Below are positions 14,767-26,721 of a stretch of 27,328 bases of DNA, in pieces. This DNA is from Firm-04 sp045628085. GTDB lineage: Bacteria; Bacillota; Clostridia; Oscillospirales; Ruminococcaceae. How positions within the stretch are numbered: position 1 is the stretch's first letter; every line of letters begins with the position of its first letter. A program made the translations under genes and the position numbers. The stretch lies in the NCBI GenBank assembly GCA_045628085.1, contig JAZQOZ010000212.1:1-27328 (forward strand), given 5' to 3'. The notes under the pieces were generated by a model. The model was not told the origin of the DNA and searched no databases. It saw only the letters and a list, made by a program, of their open reading frames with translations.

Positions 14767-15690
14767 TCAGCCGATGCTGATATAAGAAGTCAGATCCTCT
14801 TTCATGCGGAGTGCTTCTCTGCGTGCTGCTTCTGCGAAATCATGCTCATCGCAGCCTTCCTTTTTATATGCACACATAATGGCACGGGAGCTGTTGACGA
14901 TCGCGCCGAGACCGTTTTCATCAAACCCGCCTGCGATGCCTGCTGCACCGCCGCCCTGTGCGCCGTAGCCCGGTACAAGGAACATAGTATGCGGCATACG
15001 CTTTCTCAGCTCGACAAGCTGCTCCGGATAGGTCGCGCCGACAACTGCGCCGACTGCGCTGTATCCGAACTGACCGATCGTATCCGCGCCCCATTCTTCA
15101 CATTTATCGCCCATTCTCGCATACAGCGGAACGCCGTCGATCAATAGATCCTGAAATTCTCCGGATGACGGATTCGAGGTCTTGCAGAGGACAAAGATAC
15201 CCTTATCGCGCTCTTTGCAGACACCGAGCAGCGGAGAGATGCCGTCCGTGCCGAGATATCCGTTGACGGTCAGTGCATCTGCGCCGAACGGCTCGCATTC
15301 GGTCGTACCGATCATGCAGGAGCCGAGATGTGCGGCGGTATAGGCTTCCATCGTTGCGCCGATGTCGTTGCGCTTTGCATCGGTGATGACATACATTCCT
15401 TTGAGCTTGGCATAGCGGATCGTGCGCTCCATTGTTTTGACACCGTGATGGCCGTACATTTCGTAGTAAGCAGCCTGGATCTTGACTGCCGGTACAATAT
15501 CGCAGAGTGCGTCGATCAGCAGCTGGTTATAGCGGAAGATCGCCTTTGCGGCGGCTTTGAGCGTTTCGCCGTCTTCCTCAAGAAAATTCTTGCGGATATA
15601 AGCCGGCACATAGTCGAGCTTCGGATCCAGACCGGCAACGGTCGGATTCTTCATGCTGATGATTCTGGAAATCAAGCGATCGAAAGACAT
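14767..15690 (-). CDS. pyrF: Orotidine 5'-phosphate decarboxylase
   Basis: The 307-residue enzyme converts OMP to UMP. The active-site motif DAKRNDIG is present near residue 104, and the length fits the longer subfamily (type 2, near 300 residues). The start is the ATG giving MSFDRLIS, with AAAGGAG upstream. The longer frame adds 21 residues that lie in the leader. It is the first gene of pyrF-pyrK-pyrD-phosphatase-ruvX. The leader of about 70 bases shows no PyrR-binding loop or terminator that I can recognise. Confidence 0.95.
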   Translation of the reverse strand: MSFDRLISRIISMKNPTVAGLDPKLDYVPAYIRKNFLEEDGETLKAAAKAIFRYNQLLIDALCDIVPAVKIQAAYYEMYGHHGVKTMERTIRYAKLKGMYVITDAKRNDIGATMEAYTAAHLGSCMIGTTECEPFGADALTVNGYLGTDGISPLLGVCKERDKGIFVLCKTSNPSSGEFQDLLIDGVPLYARMGDKCEEWGADTIGQFGYSAVGAVVGATYPEQLVELRKRMPHTMFLVPGYGAQGGGAAGIAGGFDENGLGAIVNSSRAIMCAYKKEGCDEHDFAEAARREALRMKEDLTSYISIG

Positions 15691-15766
15691 AGCCGATATC
15701 TCCTTTATATGTAAAAAGTTCAGAATATGGATGCAGTAAGCATAATGAACCATATTATACGATCAT

Positions 15767-15796
15767 ATTATACCACATCAACCCCGATACAGTCAA
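15767..15796 (-). promoter_or_regulatory. Promoter of the pyrF operon
   Basis: On the minus strand TTGACT (15791-15796) and TATAAT (15767-15772) are spaced by 18 bases. A second TATAAT lies at 15754-15759. The predicted transcript start is near 15760. Confidence 0.7.
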
Positions 15797-15892
15797 GAGC
15801 AATTTTCAGCGGCGGCATATCGGGCAGAGGAAAAATCGCCGTCAGATTCCGGCGCATCGCAGCAGATCAAATGTTCTGCTCTAAGGATAACT

Positions 15893-15925
15893 AAAAAAGC
15901 CGCGTTTCAACTTGCGAAACGCGGC
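15893..15925 (-). terminator. Strong minus-strand terminator upstream of the pyrF promoter
   Basis: GCCGCGTTTC (15899-15908) and GAAACGCGGC (15916-15925) are perfect 10-bp arms with a 7-base loop. On the minus strand TTTTTT follows. No minus-strand gene precedes it, so it needs an upstream transcript such as the small RNA proposed here. Confidence 0.85.
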
Positions 15926-15952
15926 GAAATTGCCAAATATTTCCGATGCTGC

Positions 15953-15981
15953 TTGACAAACTGCGGAGAGTAGAATATAAT
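15953..15981 (+). promoter_or_regulatory. rpoBC promoter
   Basis: TTGACA (15953-15958) and TATAAT (15976-15981) are perfect consensus boxes with the ideal 17-base spacing. Transcription should start near 15988, giving an rpoB leader of about 152 bases. Confidence 0.88.
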
Positions 15982-15987
15982 AGTAGA

Positions 15988-16139
15988 ATGCCCGATTAGG
16001 CATATGCGGCTTTTTTTCGCATAATAGTATAGCATAGATTCGATGGCTTGTCAAGTCCCCCGGCGGAAAAATTTTTCCGGCGCGGCGCTGCTGCCGGAAT
16101 GCTGTGCGCCGCGATACAAAAGACAGGAGGTTTTTGCCC
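15988..16139 (+). promoter_or_regulatory. Structured 5' leader of rpoB
   Basis: The leader carries two 5-bp hairpins near its 5' end: ATGCC/GGCAT and ATGCG/CGCAT, the second with a T7 loop. A 16-base palindrome CGGAAAAATTTTTCCG follows at 16064-16079. A perfect 8-bp stem CGCGGCGC/GCGCCGCG (16081-16088 with 16106-16113) ends 11 bases before the AGGAGG at 16125. No ORF with a ribosome binding site is seen in it. A regulatory role is inference. Confidence 0.5.
16026..16054 (-). promoter_or_regulatory. Minus-strand promoter facing the rpoB promoter
   Basis: On the minus strand TTGACA (16049-16054) and TATACT (16026-16031) are spaced by 17 bases. It lies inside the rpoB leader and points back across the rpoB promoter, about 50 bases downstream of it. 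Confidence 0.7.
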
Positions 16140-20150
<4,011 letters not shown>

Positions 20151-20177
20151 TCCCGATCACGCGAACGAAACGGTAAT

Positions 20178-20213
20178 ATGCAGCGCAGCAGCCTGAATAT
20201 GACTGCGCTGCAT
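20178..20213 (+). other. Perfect hairpin between rpoB and rpoC
   Basis: ATGCAGCGCAG (20178-20188) and CTGCGCTGCAT (20203-20213) form an 11-bp stem with a 14-base loop. No T-run follows, so it is not a terminator. It may be an RNA processing or stability element in the rpoBC transcript, or may modulate rpoC translation, since the rpoC ribosome binding site starts about 15 bases downstream. Confidence 0.65.
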
Positions 20214-20241
20214 CCCCGACATATAACAAGGAGGGAACACT

Positions 20242-23200
20242 TTGGAATTCACCACCTTTGATTCCATAAAAATCGGTCTTGCATCCCCTGAGCAGATTCA
20301 GAAGTGGAGCTACGGCAAGGTCGAGCGTCCGGAAACCATCAATTACCGTACCCAGAAGCCGGAAAAGGGCGGTCTGTTCTGCGAAAAGATCTTCGGACCG
20401 ACAAAAGACTGGGAATGCTACTGCGGAAAGTTCAAGAAGGTTCGCTTCAAGGGCAAGGTCTGCCCGAACTGCGGTGTTGAGATCACCAGAGCAAAAGTCC
20501 GCCGCGAGCGTATGGGCCATATCGAGCTTGCTGCGCCGGTCGCACATATCTGGTATTTCAAGGGTACGCCTGCCTGCATCCGTCAGGTACTCGGCGACCT
20601 GTCCCAGAAGGATCTGGAAGCTGTTATCTATTTCACAAAATATATCGTCACCGATCCCGGCGATCCGGATCCGGTGCATGAAGGTCAGTATGTGACCGGT
20701 CTTGTCAAGCAGCAGACGCTCTCCGAGGAAGAATATCAGCAGGCAAATGCGAAGAACCCCGGCGCGTTCAAGGCTGAGATCGGCGCAAACGCGATCCTCC
20801 ATCTGCTTCAGGAATTCAGTCAGGATCGCTATGATAAATTCCGCGATCAGCTCATTTACGAAGGCAAGCTGAATCTCGAACCGGATGAACTGGAAGCCTG
20901 CAAAAACTGCGAACTCGGCAGAAACTGCCGCGAATGCTCCTTCTGCTCTGCCGCAGAAGATGAGGAATGGAAGAACAACCTCGTTATGGCGTGCGAGCAG
21001 CTCAAAACTGAGGTCAAGAAGCTCGATGAAAAATCAACCAGCAGAAGCGCATCGCAGAAATCCCAGAAGCGCGGCAAGCTGCTGAAGCGCCTTGAGATCC
21101 TCGAAGCATTCCGCCAGTCCGGCAACCGTCCGGAGTGGATGGTCATGACGATCCTGCCGGTCATTCCGCCGGATATCCGTCCGATGGTCATGCTCGACGG
21201 CGGCAGATATGCTACTTCTGACCTGAATGACCTCTACCGCAGAGTGATCAACAGAAACAACCGTCTGGAGCGTATGCTCCAGCTCAATGCGCCGAGCATC
21301 ATCGTCCGCAATGAAGCACGTATGCTTCAGGAAGCTGTCGACGCCCTCATCGACAACGGCAGACACGGCAAGGATGTCACCGGCCCGAATAACCGTAAGC
21401 TGAAATCCCTTTCGGATATCCTGAAAGGTAAGCAGGGACGTTTCCGTCAGAACCTGCTCGGTAAGCGTGTTGACTATTCCGGACGTTCCGTTATCGTTGT
21501 CGGACCGGAACTGAAAATGTATCAGTGCGGCCTGCCGAAGGAAATGGCTCTGGAACTGTTCAAGCCGTTCATTCTGAAGCGTCTTGTCGATATGGGCAAG
21601 ATCCAGAATATCAAGTCCGCCCGTAAAAAGGTTGACAGACCGGATGACGATGTCTGGGATGCACTCGAACACGTTATCAAGGAGCATCCGGTTCTCCTGA
21701 ACCGTGCGCCTACCCTGCACAGACTGGGTATTCAGGCATTTGAGCCGGTACTCGTTGAAGGCAGAGCCGTTAAGCTGCATCCGCTGGTTTGTACTGCATT
21801 TAACGCCGACTTCGACGGCGACCAGATGGCTGTTCACCTGCCGCTTTCCGCCGAGGCACAGGCTGAGGCAAGATTCCTGATGCTCGCAGCAAATAACCTG
21901 CTGAAACCGTCTGACGGTAAGCCGGTTGCTGTTCCGACACAGGATATGCTGCTCGGTTCCTATTACCTCACGATGGTCAAGGACGGCGAACCCGGTGAGG
22001 GCAAGGTGTTCCGCGATGTCGATGAGGCAATGATGGCTTATGATGAGCATGATATCACCCTGCACTCCAAGATCAAGGTTCGCATGACGAAGGAAGTCGG
22101 CGGTCAGAAGGTTTCCAGAATCATCGACTGCACAGCCGGCAGACTGATCTTCAATGAGATCATCCCGCAGAATCTCGGCTTCGTCAACAGAAGCGATCCG
22201 GAACATGAATTCGATCTGGAGATCACACAGGTCGTCAAAAAGAGCGTCCTTTCCAAGATCATTGACCAGTGCCTGAAGGTTCACGGCGTGACCGCGACCG
22301 CAGAAGTTCTCGACCGCATCAAGGCGCTCGGTTATAAATATTCGACCAGATCCGGTCTGACCGTTGCTGTTATCGACGCTGTTATTCCGCCGCAGAAGAA
22401 GGATATCCTTGCGGCTGCCGATGCAGAAGTGGATGCGCTCAATGAGCAGTATCAGTACGGCTATATCTCCGGAGAGGTCAAGTATGAGAAGGTTTGTAAG
22501 GTCTGGGCAGATGCGACCGATCAGATCACCGAAGCACTCAAAGCAAACTTCGACCCGTTCAACCCGATCAACATCATGGCGGATTCCGGAGCCCGTGGTT
22601 CTATCAACCAGATCCGTCAGCTCGCAGGTATGCGTGGATTGATCGCAAACACATCCGGTGCAACGATCGAAATTCCGGTTCGTTCCAATTACCGTGAAGG
22701 TCTGAACATTTCCGAATACTTCATTTCGAGCCGAGGCGCTCGTAAAGGTCTGGCTGATACCGCACTTCGTACTGCGGACTCCGGTTACCTGACACGTCGT
22801 CTGGTCGATGTTTCGCAGGATGTTATCATTCGTGAGATCGACTGCGGTTCGACAGAGGGTATTGAGGTCTACTGCATCAATGACGGCGAACGTGACCTCG
22901 AAACCTTGCAGGAGCGTCTGGTCGGCAGATATCTCGTTGAGGATCTCCGCGATGAGAAATCCGAGCTGTTTGTTCCGAAAACACGCGCAATGACCATGAC
23001 CGATGCACAGCGCATTGTCGATGCCGGCATCACCCACGTTACGATCCGTTCGGTTCTGGGCTGTAAGGCAAAGAAGGGCGTTTGCGCAAAGTGCTACGGT
23101 CTGAACCTCGCAAACGGCAATCTTGTTTCTGTCGGTGAAGCTGTCGGTATCATCGCCGCACAGTCGATCGGTGAGCCGGGTACACAGCTCACGATGCGTA

Positions 23201-24027
23201 CCTTCCATACGGGCGGTATCGCAAACGCAGAAGATATCACACAAGGTCTGCCGCGTGTTGAGGAGCTGTTTGAATCCAGACGGCCGAAGAACGGTGCGAT
23301 CCTTGCAAAAACTTCCGGTACGGTCAATATGACCGAGGAAAACGGTATCAAGACGATCACCATTCACGATCCGGAAACCAATACCGATTCCACACCGTAT
23401 ACCATTCCGTATAACTATCACCTCGCACCCAATATCAAGGACGGTGCTGAGGTACAGCGCGGCAGCAGACTGACCACCGGTTCGATTTATCCGATGGATC
23501 TGCTCGACATTCTCGGCGTACAGGCGGTTCAGAATTATATCATCGAAGAAATTCAGTATGCATACCGTCAGCAGGGCGTTGGTATCAACGATAAGCACAT
23601 CGAAGTTATCGTTCGCCAGATGATGCGCAAGGTACTGATTGCTGATCCGGGCAGCAGCTACCTGCTTCCGGAAGCAATGGTCGATAAGCGTGAAGTTGAA
23701 ACGATCAATGCAGGCATTCAGGCTCGTATGGATGCAGGCGAAACGGATCTGCGTCTTGTCACGACCAGACCGTCGCTGCTTGGTATCACCAAGGCATCGT
23801 CTTCCTCTGAATCCTTCATGTCCGCCGCATCCTTCCAGGAAACGGCAAAAGCACTCACCGATGCCGCGATCAACGGCAAGAGCGATTATCTGCTCGGTTT
23901 GAAGGAAAATGTTATCATCGGTAAACTGATTCCTGCCGGAACAGGTATGTCACGTTATAACAATGTTCAGGTTGCCCGTGCAGACGGGTATCCGACAGAT
24001 TATCAGCAGCCGCAGATGCCGCTGTAA
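20242..24027 (+). CDS. rpoC: RNA polymerase beta' subunit with a cysteine-rich insertion
   Basis: The 1261-residue beta' subunit. The N-terminal zinc site is C59-X-C61-X12-C74-X2-C77. The catalytic NADFDGD has its magnesium aspartates at D523, D525 and D527. The second zinc cluster lies in the C-terminal half around GCKAKKGVCAKCYG. The start is a TTG with AAGGAGGG upstream, and the protein begins MEFTTFDSIKIGLASP as the family does. Between the AEIGANAI helix and the conserved RLEILEAF segment there is extra sequence of about 45-50 residues. It holds C220, C223, C229, C232 and C235 (CX2C-X5-CX2CX2C). Beta' proteins of B. subtilis and E. coli lack this, as far as I recall. A terminator follows the gene. 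Confidence 0.98.
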   Translation: MEFTTFDSIKIGLASPEQIQKWSYGKVERPETINYRTQKPEKGGLFCEKIFGPTKDWECYCGKFKKVRFKGKVCPNCGVEITRAKVRRERMGHIELAAPVAHIWYFKGTPACIRQVLGDLSQKDLEAVIYFTKYIVTDPGDPDPVHEGQYVTGLVKQQTLSEEEYQQANAKNPGAFKAEIGANAILHLLQEFSQDRYDKFRDQLIYEGKLNLEPDELEACKNCELGRNCRECSFCSAAEDEEWKNNLVMACEQLKTEVKKLDEKSTSRSASQKSQKRGKLLKRLEILEAFRQSGNRPEWMVMTILPVIPPDIRPMVMLDGGRYATSDLNDLYRRVINRNNRLERMLQLNAPSIIVRNEARMLQEAVDALIDNGRHGKDVTGPNNRKLKSLSDILKGKQGRFRQNLLGKRVDYSGRSVIVVGPELKMYQCGLPKEMALELFKPFILKRLVDMGKIQNIKSARKKVDRPDDDVWDALEHVIKEHPVLLNRAPTLHRLGIQAFEPVLVEGRAVKLHPLVCTAFNADFDGDQMAVHLPLSAEAQAEARFLMLAANNLLKPSDGKPVAVPTQDMLLGSYYLTMVKDGEPGEGKVFRDVDEAMMAYDEHDITLHSKIKVRMTKEVGGQKVSRIIDCTAGRLIFNEIIPQNLGFVNRSDPEHEFDLEITQVVKKSVLSKIIDQCLKVHGVTATAEVLDRIKALGYKYSTRSGLTVAVIDAVIPPQKKDILAAADAEVDALNEQYQYGYISGEVKYEKVCKVWADATDQITEALKANFDPFNPINIMADSGARGSINQIRQLAGMRGLIANTSGATIEIPVRSNYREGLNISEYFISSRGARKGLADTALRTADSGYLTRRLVDVSQDVIIREIDCGSTEGIEVYCINDGERDLETLQERLVGRYLVEDLRDEKSELFVPKTRAMTMTDAQRIVDAGITHVTIRSVLGCKAKKGVCAKCYGLNLANGNLVSVGEAVGIIAAQSIGEPGTQLTMRTFHTGGIANAEDITQGLPRVEELFESRRPKNGAILAKTSGTVNMTEENGIKTITIHDPETNTDSTPYTIPYNYHLAPNIKDGAEVQRGSRLTTGSIYPMDLLDILGVQAVQNYIIEEIQYAYRQQGVGINDKHIEVIVRQMMRKVLIADPGSSYLLPEAMVDKREVETINAGIQARMDAGETDLRLVTTRPSLLGITKASSSSESFMSAASFQETAKALTDAAINGKSDYLLGLKENVIIGKLIPAGTGMSRYNNVQVARADGYPTDYQQPQMPL

Positions 24028-24038
24028 TTGACCAGTAA

Positions 24039-24075
24039 AAGGGGGATTCCGGCAGCGGAGTCCCCCTTATGTTTT
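24039..24075 (+). terminator. rpoBC terminator
   Basis: AAGGGGGA and TCCCCCTT with an inner TCCG/CGGA stem form about 13 pairs including one T-G. A TATGTTTTG tail follows. It lies 12 bases after the rpoC stop. The U-tract is interrupted, so some read-through into the next gene is plausible. Confidence 0.75.
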
Positions 24076-24098
24076 GAAGATAGAGAAGGAGAAAAGGC

Positions 24099-25694
24099 AT
24101 GAACAAAGGAAAAGGCATCCGTTTGGGTGCTGTCTGTTTCGGTGCGGCAATGCTGCTGTACTGCGGCGCGGCACTTCCGGTTTATGCAGAACCGGACGAA
24201 ACAGAAGCTGATCCGGCGGCTGTTACGGATGTGACCGATATGACGGCGGCAATAGAAGAAGAAACCACTGTCACGGAAGAATCATCTGAAACGGAAGATA
24301 CAACAACAGAAGAATCCACCACCGATACAACCACCGGAACGACCGCCGAACGCACGGAAATGACACCGCCCGATCCGCTGGATATGATCCAATCAGAAGA
24401 AAATGCGGACGGCGTAACGATCACATCTTTCCGCTGGACTTGTGAAAATACAGTCGAGATTCCGGCAAAGATCGGCGGAAAACCGGTCACGGAAATTGCA
24501 CCCGAAGCATTCAAATACTGCTATGCGGATGCCGTTCTGCTTCCTGACACCATTACGAAGATCGGCGACCGTGCATTTGAGGGCTGTGCATATTTGCAGA
24601 GCATGACGCTCCCGAAAAACTGCGTCAGTATCGGCACATCGGCATTTTCCGGCTGTACTACACTGGAAACCGTCACGCTGTCTGACAGCATACAGGAAAT
24701 CGGACAGGATGCGTTCGCAGATACGCCGTTTTTGTCGCAGCAGACCGGTGATGCCGTGATCCTCGGAAACGGCATCCTCTATGCCTATCACGGAACGGCT
24801 GCGGAATATACCGTACCGGAAACTGTACGCATCATCGGCGCAAAAGCGTTTTCCGGTGCGGAATCGCTGCGCAAAATTGTCATTCCGCAGAATGTATCAC
24901 AGATCCAGCAGGGCGCATTTGCCGGATGTACGGCGCTTACAGAGATCGAATCGCCGGATACGCTCGAATTTCTCGCCGCCGATGCGTTCACAGATACCAA
25001 ATGGATGACAAACAGCAAAGAGGACTATATCATTCTCGGAAAAATACTCGTTGCTTATCACGGAAAAGACAGCGTTGCGGATGTGCCGGACGGCATTCAG
25101 ATCATCAATGCAGAGGCATTTGCGGCGCAGAACGGTATCACGACCGTACATCTGCCGGAAAGTGTCCGTGAAGTGCGTGACGGCGCATTTCGGGATTGTC
25201 CGTCCTTGCAGGTTGTGGAATTCGGGGATGATCTGACCGTGATCGGTGCAGATGCGTTCCGGAATTGCCGGACGCTGAATTATCTGCGGCTCGGCCATGC
25301 ACTCGAAACGATCGGCGATCATGCGTTTGCAGGCTGTGCAAGTCTGGTCGAGGTGTATCTGCCGGATACGGTCAATACGATCGGGGAGCAGGCGTTCGGC
25401 TATGGCTATGATGAAGAAAAGGGATATCTGCGCATGAAAAATGAAATGGTGCTGTATGCAAATTCAGCTGTGATACGCGGATATGCAGAGGCAGAGGGAA
25501 TTGCGCATGAGCCGCTTCCGGATGCAGAAAACACCGAACCTGCACCGGTCGTAACAGAACCGGAAAATGCAAGTCCGGGATTCGGAAAAGTGCGCGGAAA
25601 GGCTTGGATTCCGGCGGTCGGACTGGGCGGCGTCCTCGTAATTGTCGGCGGTGCGACATGGTTCATCCGCAGGAAAAAGGAATCCGCCGAATGA
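24099..25694 (+). CDS. BspA-type leucine-rich-repeat surface protein
   Basis: The 531-residue secreted, membrane-anchored protein. A signal peptide covers residues 1-30 (ending PVYA, cleavage before E31). A Thr/Glu-rich low-complexity stalk (about 31-100) follows. From about 110 to 460 come several LRR_5 (BspA/TpLRR) repeats of the form IGDRAFEGCAYLQSMTLP. Two repeats are interrupted by a conserved ILGNGILYAYHG-like spacer. The C-terminus has a membrane helix (about 504-523) followed by RRKK, so the repeats face outward. AAGGAG precedes the ATG. By family, such proteins mediate adhesion or binding to surfaces or glycans, but no ligand is shown here. No promoter fits in the 30 bases after the rpoBC terminator, so it may depend on read-through or on a promoter inside rpoC. 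Confidence 0.88.
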   Translation: MNKGKGIRLGAVCFGAAMLLYCGAALPVYAEPDETEADPAAVTDVTDMTAAIEEETTVTEESSETEDTTTEESTTDTTTGTTAERTEMTPPDPLDMIQSEENADGVTITSFRWTCENTVEIPAKIGGKPVTEIAPEAFKYCYADAVLLPDTITKIGDRAFEGCAYLQSMTLPKNCVSIGTSAFSGCTTLETVTLSDSIQEIGQDAFADTPFLSQQTGDAVILGNGILYAYHGTAAEYTVPETVRIIGAKAFSGAESLRKIVIPQNVSQIQQGAFAGCTALTEIESPDTLEFLAADAFTDTKWMTNSKEDYIILGKILVAYHGKDSVADVPDGIQIINAEAFAAQNGITTVHLPESVREVRDGAFRDCPSLQVVEFGDDLTVIGADAFRNCRTLNYLRLGHALETIGDHAFAGCASLVEVYLPDTVNTIGEQAFGYGYDEEKGYLRMKNEMVLYANSAVIRGYAEAEGIAHEPLPDAENTEPAPVVTEPENASPGFGKVRGKAWIPAVGLGGVLVIVGGATWFIRRKKESAE

Positions 25695-25716
25695 CCGTGT
25701 AAATATTGTATAATAA

Positions 25717-25755
25717 AAGTCAGCGTTCACTGTTTCTCAAAGTGAACGCTGACTT
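25717..25755. terminator. Bidirectional terminator between convergent genes
   Basis: AAGTCAGCGTTCACT (25717-25731) and AGTGAACGCTGACTT (25741-25755) are perfect 15-bp arms with a 9-base loop. The plus-strand tail is CTTTCATTTTTT and the minus-strand tail is TTATTAT. It separates the leucine-rich-repeat gene from the convergent membrane-protein gene. Confidence 0.92.
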
Positions 25756-25758
25756 CTT

Positions 25759-26721
25759 TCATTTTTTGGCAATGTCATCAAGAATTTTCTGCCGCAGTTC
25801 GGCAGGGGGGGCTGCGGCAGTCTGCCGCATCATTGCCGGAATATCCGGATGCACAGCGGAAACGCTTTGCACTTTTCCGGTATTGCCCTGAACCAATCTC
25901 TGTGCCCTGCGCCGGAGCAAAATTCCGCCGATGCCGCCGAGCAGGAGCAGTCCGGCAGCAAGATAAACCAAACGGAACGGATGCTGTTTCTGCGATGTTG
26001 ATTCCAAACCGGCCGCGCCGACCGCACCGATGATATAGTCATCCTGCACGCCGCCGAGATCGAGTGTATCTTCTTCTGCAACTGCTGCAATTGCATATTC
26101 TGCATCCGGATCACTTTGTTCTGCTTCGGAATCTGCGCCGGAATCTTCGGCAGCATCGCCGCGAAATTCGCTCCATTCGCTGTCCGGCTCAGGCGGTGTA
26201 TCCGCTTCATCCGGCTGCTCGGACGCAGTCAGATGGATGCCGTCACATTCATAAAACTGCACAGCATCGCCGTATTTTTCCGAATATTCATCCATAAACG
26301 CCCGCAATTCCGGCGAGGGATTCTCCAGATCAACGCCGATCGAAACGCAGTTTTGCTCCTGATCGAGCCCCCATGCATACATTCCTTCGACTTTAGGGGA
26401 TTCTGCGATCGAATCCATAATTCCATAGAGCATATCGTTTGAATAATTCTGATCGACAAAGCTGACGCTTTCCTGATTTTCGATCTGCTCCAGAATCATC
26501 GCCTTAACCTGTTCGGCATCTGCACCGGCGGCAATGCCGAATACAAGATGATCGGTGTCCCCTGTTTCCGACCAGACACCGGATACCCCATCCGGATAAT
26601 CGCCCTCCCAGCTCTGATACAGCGCATAGGCATCCGGATAAACCGTGACCGCCTGCACGGGAATATTGCCCGTGAACAGCATCAGCGCGGTCATGACTGC
26701 ACATAATATCGAACCTTTCAT
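25759..26721 (-). CDS. Single-pass membrane protein of unknown function, coupled to a sigma factor
   Basis: This 320-residue protein is not one I recognise. It has a signal peptide (about 1-24, ending PVQA). An extracytoplasmic region follows, whose first part (about 25-165) looks folded, and whose second part (about 170-240) is rich in Asp, Glu, Ser and Pro. A membrane helix lies at about 249-269. A basic RRRAQR stop-transfer leads into a cytoplasmic tail of about 51 residues. The predicted topology is outside-in, the reverse of common zinc-type anti-sigma factors. The ATG overlaps the stop of the sigma factor gene (ATGA), with AAGGAG upstream. The longer frame adds 27 residues inside the sigma gene and is rejected. 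By context it may sense a surface signal for, or restrain, that sigma factor; nothing in its motifs proves this. Confidence 0.8.
   Translation of the reverse strand: MKGSILCAVMTALMLFTGNIPVQAVTVYPDAYALYQSWEGDYPDGVSGVWSETGDTDHLVFGIAAGADAEQVKAMILEQIENQESVSFVDQNYSNDMLYGIMDSIAESPKVEGMYAWGLDQEQNCVSIGVDLENPSPELRAFMDEYSEKYGDAVQFYECDGIHLTASEQPDEADTPPEPDSEWSEFRGDAAEDSGADSEAEQSDPDAEYAIAAVAEEDTLDLGGVQDDYIIGAVGAAGLESTSQKQHPFRLVYLAAGLLLLGGIGGILLRRRAQRLVQGNTGKVQSVSAVHPDIPAMMRQTAAAPPAELRQKILDDIAKK

Larger units (their letters stand above)
15893..16019 (-). ncRNA. Putative small RNA antisense to the rpoB promoter region
   Basis: A consensus minus-strand promoter (TTGACA-N17-TATACT) and a strong intrinsic terminator define a transcript of about 127 nt. 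No gene lies between them. The only frame inside, 40 codons from ATGCC, has no ribosome binding site and runs through the terminator stem. The transcript would cover the rpoB promoter in antisense. It would also overlap the first 30 or so bases of the rpoB leader. The RNA is inferred only from its promoter and terminator and does not match a family I recognise. Confidence 0.45.

Noticed and set aside
15691..15760. PyrR-type attenuator before pyrF
   Set aside because: The leader is about 70 bases with no terminator hairpin and no PyrR-binding loop that I can recognise.
21034..23598. 854-residue minus-strand open frame across rpoC
   Set aside because: Same explanation as for rpoB: antisense to a strongly biased coding sequence, with no domain that I recognise.
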